64,000 nucleotides of DNA, from assembly GCA_963682025.1 (NCBI GenBank), contig OY821518.1:17454422-17518421 (forward strand), given 5' to 3'. The notes below the pieces were generated by a model. That model saw nothing but the letters and a program-made list of their open reading frames with translations. It was not told the DNA's origin and did not search any database. Below, piece by piece: positions 57,803-64,000 of this stretch (its first letter is position 1; the number at the start of each line of letters is the position of its first letter). The position numbers were made by a program, and so were the translations under genes. This DNA comes from Cordilura impudica (Eukaryota > Arthropoda > Insecta > Diptera > Scathophagidae).

Positions 57803-58542
57803 TAAGTAGACCGACTATCTGATACCCTATACCATCGTTTAGAGACCATATCTCTTCGGTCCAACTAAGTGGATATAGAAAATAAGCATAAATCAAATTT
57901 GAGTGGCATTGTTATCAATTTTTTTTGGCTGCAGATATGAAAAAGTTCATATCGGATGCTATATTTATATGGCGACTAGGTCGAAAAATGGACCGATCCA
58001 AACCATATGGTAATGTCACTTATATTTTGAAGATATATATACGAACAAAATATGAGAAAAATCTGTGCAATATTTTTCTTTTTTGATAGATTTAAGGGAA
58101 GATCGGGAAGCAGCTCTATATGGGGCCTATGACTAAGAATTGTCCTATAGGCATAATTTTTGGACTACTGATTAATAGATATAATAAACATATACAAGCC
58201 CAATTTGACTCAGATCTATATGATAATTTGGATCGTATGGCAATTTATGTTGTATGAGGACTTGGTTTGAACATGGACCGAGTTTCACCAATTTCAATAG
58301 CATTAATCCTATGGCCGACAAAAGCTCATATACCAAATTTCGTCAAAATATATTCATATTTGCGACCTGTAGTTTGATTGCAAGATTTACATGGACACAC
58401 AGACGGACAGAAGGACGGACGGACATCGCTAAATCTGAGTCGATCGGTATAATGAAAGATGGGTCTAGGTCAAATATTTTTGGTAGTTACAAACAGCAGC
58501 ACAAAGTCATTATACCCAAACCACATAGTGGTATAGGGTATA
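57803..58542 (+). mobile_element. mini-me-like element M9
   Basis: TAAGTAGACCGACTATCTGA (half palindrome) through GATACCCTATACCATCG to GTGGTATAGGGTATAAAAAT. Decayed ACGG run at 58401-58422. Confidence 0.87.
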
Positions 58543-58983
58543 AAAATAATAATTGGCCCAAATGACTGCCTTAGGGAATGCCCGAAGTAACTATTACAAC
58601 TTATATTCAATAATGCGAAAAAAGTGTCTTTGAATTCTAAATGTAAGATGCGATTCAAGCCACGATTCAATGACATATGGTTATTTTTCCTATTAGGAAA
58701 ACACTCTTTAGACTATATAAGCTTTCATCTATTATTGGCAAGTAAACAAATGTTACTACCAACCTTTCACCAACTGAGATTGCATCCCTAAACATTGTGT
58801 TGTTTTTACATTAGGACTCAGCTACGAGTGCATAAAATACACTGGCGACTCTATCCCTTAAACCTGGTCTTATCCTTCTTTGATTCCTTTTCCTTAGTTG
58901 ATTCCTTTTGTTTGCCCAAGCTCTAAATGTTATTACAATACCGAGTGCCGCAGTAGCCTTTGCGATTTCCACATTCCTCTTTA
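58543..58983. other. no recognisable gene
   Basis: Between two oppositely oriented mini-me copies. It might hold remains of the hAT transposase C-terminus, but no motif is convincing. Confidence 0.4.
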
Positions 58984-59766
58984 TATCCTATACCACTATG
59001 TGGTATGGGTATAATGACTTTGTGCTGCTGTTTGTAACAACCAAAAATATTTGACCTAGACCCATCTTTTATTATACCGATCGAATCAGAATCACTATCT
59101 TATTCGATTTAACGATGTCCGTCCGTCCGTCTGTCTGTCCATGTAAAGCTTGTAATCAAATTGCAGGTCGCAACTATGAATATATTTTGATGAAATTTGG
59201 TACGTAAGCCTCTATTAGCCATAGAATGAATACTGTTGAAATTGGTGGGAATCGGTCCATGTTCAGACCTAGGCCCCATACAAATGACCCCTATGAAATC
59301 AACATAAATTGCCATAAGATCCAAATTATCATATAAATCTTAGTCAAATTGGGTTTGTGTGTGCTTATTATATCCATTAATCTCTAGTCCAAAACCGATG
59401 GGACAACTCTTAGTGATAGGCCCCATATGAAGCTGCTTCCCGATCTTCACTTAAATATATCAAAAAACAAAAATATTGCACTGATTCTTCTCAAATTTTG
59501 TTTGTATATATTTTTGCAAAATACAAGAGACTTTACCAAACATGGTCAGGAGCGGTCCATTTAAGGACCTAGTCCCCATATAGATATAGAATCCGATATG
59601 AACTTTTTCATATCTGCAGCGAAAAAAAAATTAATGAAAATCCCAATCAAATTTGGTTTATGCTTATTTTCTATATCTAGTTAGTTGGGCCTGAGAGATA
59701 GGGTCTCTAAACGCATGGTATAGGGTATCGTATAGTCGGTCTAGACCGACTATAATTTTCTTACTT
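58984..59766 (-). mobile_element. mini-me-like element M10
   Basis: TATCCTATACCACTATGTGG to the perfect 24-nt palindrome and ATTTTCTTACTTG. Short GTCC run at 59117-59132. Confidence 0.92.
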
Positions 59767-62007
59767 GTTTTTGTTTATTTCACTTGAAAATTTTTTTTTT
59801 TTTAAATATATACGTTTTGTTCAAAACAATTGGTAATAAAAACGACTTGAAAATTAAATGTCACCAAAATTTGATGACAGTCATTGACACTATTTTATCG
59901 ATTTTTTGTCAGTTTAGAGAAATTAATGAAAACACGTTTGGGACAAAATCACGTTGTTAGTAAATAGGACCAGGCATTATAATGTTCCTCTAATGGCATT
60001 CACAGCTGTGCACTCTTTTTGGGTCACCCTTTACTTCATAAAAAAACTGATTATAATATTTGTATGAATATTGAAAATGCGGTATAAAAATTTGCCGCAA
60101 TATCTAACTACCTATTTCCTAACACCGGTCCGGTCCTGCAAACCCTAACTCTGGGCATATATTCTGACGAATTGTTTTTACCATTAAGCTTTAGCGGTTG
60201 TTTATAAGTGTGTGAGCAAAATTGTTTTAGCAAACGAGGAAAGAATGGACTAACAGCCGGTTACAAAAACTCATATGGATTGTTGTTTGCATGTTGCAAA
60301 CAATAGCTTGTTGCAACTTGGTTTTATAAAGTAGATAAGACATGTTTGTTACTCCCCTTTAATTTGCATCATTTTATTCGTAAACATGCAGTGATGCTAA
60401 TTTTGGAATTTTTCTTTAATAATCGTAAATTTTATTAATGCGATTTTTAAAATGTTTTCTCTACCTAAATTCAGGTTAATCCCTGAATTGTGGTAACTCA
60501 CAGTATGAAGATATGTGGTAAGTAAATAAGAAATTTCTGTTTCGCCCACTGAAATATCCCTGCAAGATATTTTCCAGACAAAATTATTTAAAGAAATTTC
60601 AGCGTATTTTTTTTTAATTAGCATTTTCTCAAAATTATTTTTATTATTTTTATCACATTCACAAATATATAAAAATTTCATTTTTTCTTATTTGTTAAAA
60701 AATATCAACTTTCTTCGAACTCAGGCCAGGCCCCACAGTCTTGGCTAGCAAATTCATTGTTGTGCCATCACCATATCAAATTGTTTGTTCCACACACTTC
60801 CATTATTGTTCGGGCTAAGAGTTTTGTTTGTATGGTTCAAGTGCATTGTTGTCTGTTTGAGTTAGGCAGTTCATCCCCCCCCTTGGTTTTTATTGTTTTT
60901 AATTTAGGCAAGACTTTCTAAGACTCTTTGCTTCGAATAGAATATGAATGAAGCTCGCTTTATTATAATATGTACACTTAAGTTACGGCCTCACTCACTG
61001 TTCACTGTTGACATATTCTTTGGGGTTTCTATGTGTTTACAAATTCAATGAATTGTTTGTCTCTTACACTTGAATGTCACTTAATGTTGTCACAATATGT
61101 ATGATGTAAGTGCTTGAAAAGAAAAAAAATAAACACTTAACTTGATTCTTCTTATAATTTTCACAGTTGTCTTAAACACAGCATTATAATTAGCTGGCGC
61201 GAAGACAAAATTAGAATCTTGACAGTTTTTGATGTGAAAAAAGTATGCAGGAATTGACTTGTATTATAATCATTAATTCCTTTTACCTAGCAGAGCAGTT
61301 TTGTCCATTGAAACAAAGTAGAAGATTTAGAAAAATATTTAAATTACACTTAAGTAACTAAAGTGATTACATTAGTAAGCGGTATAAGAACAATTGCTTT
61401 ATCTTTGGTTCCAGAAAATATTAATTTTATGGTGAATAAGATCTGTTTTTAAACAAAAATACATTTTAAACATTAGCGCTCAAGTCAAGGCGTTTAGATT
61501 GGCATTAACGATTATCAGGATAATATGATGATTATGACTTTGATGATAAAAAAGAAACATGGAATGTAGTAAATATGAAACAATTACCCAACAACAACAA
61601 CAAAAACAAAAGACAATAGTTGACAACTAAATATAAAAAGCAATAAAGAAAGCTCGGTCTCTCCAATTAGAACAATGATACAGAAACTTACATTAAAGAA
61701 ATTGAGATGTGTTAAAATTAATAATGGATTCGGTTCTTATACAAGGAGTTGTGCCAGTCAACTTTGAGAAAATATAGAACACTGGATTTTTTTTCATATA
61801 TAAGAGTAAATATTTGGTAGTTTCTATATATTTGTACATTTTTTTTTGGTAGTTATCAACTCCAAATTAGCTCTATTGGAAGAAAAATCTATTTAAAAAT
61901 AATGAAGGACCTTCTGTCGTAATTAAAGCATATATGGAACCGTAAAGTTTCTAATTTTATTCTGTGCTCCACTCTTTGGTCAAGGTATTAAAAATTTGTG
62001 TTTATAT
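59767..62007. other. non-repetitive AT-rich DNA, no gene recognised
   Basis: The longest stretch in the window without repeat-family matches. It could be host intergenic or intron sequence. No splice-bounded exon, tRNA or conserved motif was recognised. Confidence 0.5.
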
Positions 62008-62124
62008 CAGGGACTGAAACCAAATCCAAACCTGAACACAAACGGGCTCAAGTTCGCTGTTTATAAAAACTTGAACCTGAACTCGCTGAACCCAAAAATT
62101 TGTACTTTAACTAAGAAGTTTAAC

Positions 62125-62240
62125 TTGAAAAAAGCCATTATAGACTGTAAAACTAGACGGAATTCCAGTTATGACTTAGTTAAAGCTTTATTGGAATACA
62201 GAAGTATTTGTTCAGAATTAATGGATGCTGAATTGTAATA
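62125..62240 (+). pseudogene. hAT transposase fragment
   Basis: KKAIIDCKTRRNSSYDLVKA followed by LLEYRSICSELMDAEL matches the hAT D-x-x-TRWNS-x-x-D-M-L region, with R in place of the usual W. Only ~40 residues remain. Confidence 0.55.
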
Positions 62241-62384
62241 TTTGTTAAGAATTCGTAAAGTTTTGCGTCTGTTAAAAATTAATGCTGAACCTATAAAAAC
62301 ACCAGATGAATTTAGGTGATTTTTGCAGAATCTGTCTTTGTTTTAAATTAGAGTTTAGAAGAGACTACAAAACAATAACAGAGG

Positions 62385-62730
62385 AAACCACAAGAGGATT
62401 ATTAATAAATATTAGCAGACTAAAGTATGATAATCAATTATAGCCAATTCACAAATCAACACAAAAAACAAACTCATTTTATTACAAACGTATTAAAAAA
62501 TTTACGAAACACACACATAGCATTATATTTGTAACTTTATGTATGTGTTAGTAGCAACTTTAAATGAAATTTACTCAAAATAAAGGAAAAAATTTAAAAA
62601 TCTGTAAATCTGCAAAACGGCTAAAAAGAAACACATTTCAAATAATATACGTTTGATCAAAATTGGGATAAAACGGTAGAACAAAACCTCAGTCACAAGA
62701 AGTCGCCTAGCCTATTAATATTATAGATTC
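62385..62730 (-). repeat. unclassified dispersed repeat family Z, copy 2
   Basis: Inverted relative to 22405-22785; shares GGGATAAAACGGTA, CACAAGAAGTCGCCTAGCCT and ACACACATAGCAT-type blocks. Confidence 0.68.
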
Positions 62731-62774
62731 CACTGTTACGTAATTAAGTATCGATAGGGCTTCTTCAGCCTTCT

Positions 62775-63332
62775 AATATACTAATATAGTAAAGAGGTAA
62801 TGTGTGTCTCTTTGTCAGTTTGTAGGAGGTAATCTCCGTAACTACTTATCTGATCTTCCTGAAATTTTCGCAGGGTCTTACTGCGGAAGTGCTATAGGTT
62901 ATAATTTTTTAAATATATTTAGTGGGCGCGGCATCTCCCATACAAAGTTAGTTTTCAACATCATATACCATGAGAGGGAGAGCTTTGCAAATTTGTGTGA
63001 GGTCACCTATTATTAATGTAAGTAGCTATGCTGGAAATGGGCGGGATCGGATAAATGGGCGTGGTACAAAGTAATTACCCAATATCATATATATTGAGTA
63101 CTATGACAGAGAAGGCTTTGCAAATATGTCTTATGTCATCCATTATTAATGTAGGTAGTAAAACAAAAACGGGCAGGCTCGGACAAATGGGCGTAGCACA
63201 ACCACACGAAGTAAATACTAAATATCATATATCTGGAGTACTGTAATAGTAAGACCCTTGGGACTTTGCGTGAGGCATTTCAATATGATGCGGTAGGGAA
63301 GGGAGTAGCGTAGCACACCGTGTTCAATCTAG
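62775..63332 (+). mobile_element. Helitron-like element, family H-A, third copy
   Basis: Starts near TATACTAATATAGTAAAGAG and ends CAATCTAG at 63332, preceded by a decayed GTAGCGTAGCACAC hairpin. Contains three GGGCGTGGTAC-type units at spacings near 140 bp. Confidence 0.68.
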
Positions 63333-63523
63333 ATAATTTTAAAATTAAACGAAAATTTCTTTGAAAGATAAATAAATTTCCTACTAAAAAAAATTTAAAA
63401 TTTTTTTTCATTTTAAACCCGAGCCCAAACCCTGACACGAACCCGAACCTGAACTTCGTATTTTGATTAAACCGAACCCGAACCTGAACCCAGTTTTTCA
63501 GGGTTTAAGTCCCTGATTTATAT

Positions 63524-64000
63524 TTATAACTATAGTGTGACATCGATTATCCGGAATTTGATTAACCGGGAACATCAATTAAACGGGAAAGGTTTCTATT
63601 CCTTCAATTCAATTTTTTTTTTCTGGATTATACGTGATTTTCTCTTAATCCGTGACAAATGACCTTTGATTACTTTTAAGTAAAACACAATGTGAATAAT
63701 AATAGGGGAATCCACTCATTTGTATACGATCAGTCAGAAGAAATATACGTTGCGTTTAATTGGCATAAGAAATTTGAGAAATGCGGATTGTTATTGTCGA
63801 ACTACACAGTACAACATTTTTCAACTCATTGATGTGGGACTCAATTCTGAGAATTTCACCGGAAATAAGCCCCAAAAATAAGAACTTCTGCATTATTAAT
63901 TTTGTCAAGCTGGCTGCATTAATAATTTAATGGCTATGCCAATTTTTTTGCTCAAGGTGGATTTCTATGACTTTTTCTATATTTTGACATGATTACATCT
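63524..64000. other. no gene; possible pogo/Tigger-like terminus
   Basis: 63541-63595 holds ATCGATTATCCGGAATTTGA and TTAACCGGGAACATC, words of the kind found in pogo/Tigger termini. The partner end would be outside the window. The rest is unremarkable. Confidence 0.3.

Larger units (their letters stand above)
55488..57803 (+). pseudogene. hAT transposase relic (BED/CGGBP1-like), interrupted
   Basis: Broken plus-strand frames: a partial zinc finger (DWLFCNVCSC, then VEQHIDAKEH), NTFQEDICKFLLETNIPI, SETSLRTKNIPQIYKES, IRISIDETTDSERRHVAFF (putative catalytic Asp), LPAVTDAATYML, VHFAHGLLRAAYLMRLDFEH, TLCPTRWGNCLEACMYYAEH and KELNSQLAFIKKTF. After the TIR element (56440-57706) coding-like sequence resumes with NKLQRVGLTINKNL and VREKLHKLKDQK up to mini-me M9. 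Frameshifts at 55705 and near 55950 and 56160. The C-terminal dimerisation domain was not found. Similar to insect hAT proteins with a BED finger. Confidence 0.72.
62008..63515 (+). mobile_element. hAT-like element with CAGGGACT ends
   Basis: Ends CAGGGACTGAAACC and, inverted, CAGGGACTTAAACCC. Flanks GTTTATAT (62000-62007) and ATTTATAT (63516-63523) match at 7 of 8, with T2 and A7 as in hAT targets. Both subterminal regions carry AACCCGAACCTGAACC-type words. The interior holds a hAT transposase scrap, an unclassified repeat and a Helitron copy. Confidence 0.75.

Noticed and set aside
60397..60681. 94-codon minus-strand frame as a possible host exon
   Set aside because: AT-rich, no recognisable domain, no supporting splice or polyadenylation pattern; treated as chance.

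Overview
The window is AT-rich eukaryotic DNA and reads as insect, most likely a higher fly (Diptera). The evidence is the mix of mobile elements. They include a 17.6/297-type gypsy element primed by tRNA-Ser, a copia element primed by an internal fragment of initiator tRNA-Met, and R1-like and Jockey-like non-LTR elements. There are also a Penelope relic, mariner, hAT-type and Sola-like DNA transposons, Helitron-like repeats, and many copies of a repeat carrying a GTCY microsatellite like the dipteran mini-me elements. The species cannot be fixed from the sequence. I found no host protein-coding exon, tRNA or rRNA gene. Almost everything recognisable is a transposable element (TE) or a piece of one, so the window looks like a TE graveyard: heterochromatin, a very long intron, or a piRNA-cluster-like region.

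Layout. 1-4.43 kb: minus-strand gypsy-type retrotransposon (LTR, primer site, 5' leader with a palindrome array, intact gag, open pol running off the left edge), abutted by a Helitron end. 4.6-7.9 kb: featureless AT-rich DNA. 8.2-12.3 kb: two decayed R1-like LINE copies on the minus strand and the 3' end of another LINE on the plus strand. 12.3-15.1 kb: featureless. 15.1-17.6 kb: an old mini-me copy and Helitron-like repeats with a ~142-bp tandem array. 17.62-22.16 kb: a nearly complete copia element on the minus strand, disabled by two nonsense codons and one frameshift. 23.87-26.63 kb: a Sola-like DNA transposon with ~0.55-kb inverted termini. 26.8-29.85 kb: a LINE relic interrupted by two fused mini-me copies.

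31.6-34.8 kb: a 1.2-kb direct repeat flanking a mini-me copy. 35.3-37.5 kb: an unrecognised protein relic split in two by a Penelope element. 38.17-40.81 kb: a second Helitron-like element with a GC-rich tandem block and nine ~157-bp repeats. 41.3-43.7 kb: three mini-me copies, nested and inverted. 46.1-47.6 kb: a second, very old copia relic. 47.7-50 kb: LINE ends and another mini-me. 50.08-53.74 kb: a four-level nest (mini-me, hAT-like element, TIR element, mariner). 55.5-57.8 kb: a hAT transposase relic cut by a second TIR element and bordered by a mini-me. 58.98-59.77 kb: another mini-me. 62.0-63.5 kb: a hAT-like element with an 8-bp target duplication holding a Helitron and a copy of an unclassified repeat.

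The genes do not cooperate as a system; each served its own element's transposition. Only the gypsy element shows uninterrupted reading frames throughout the part visible here. The points most worth a second look are the palindrome array in the gypsy leader, the GC-rich Helitron block, the hAT insertion into the centre of the mini-me hairpin, the protein relic split by Penelope, and the rearranged TIR elements with long A/T-rich arrays.
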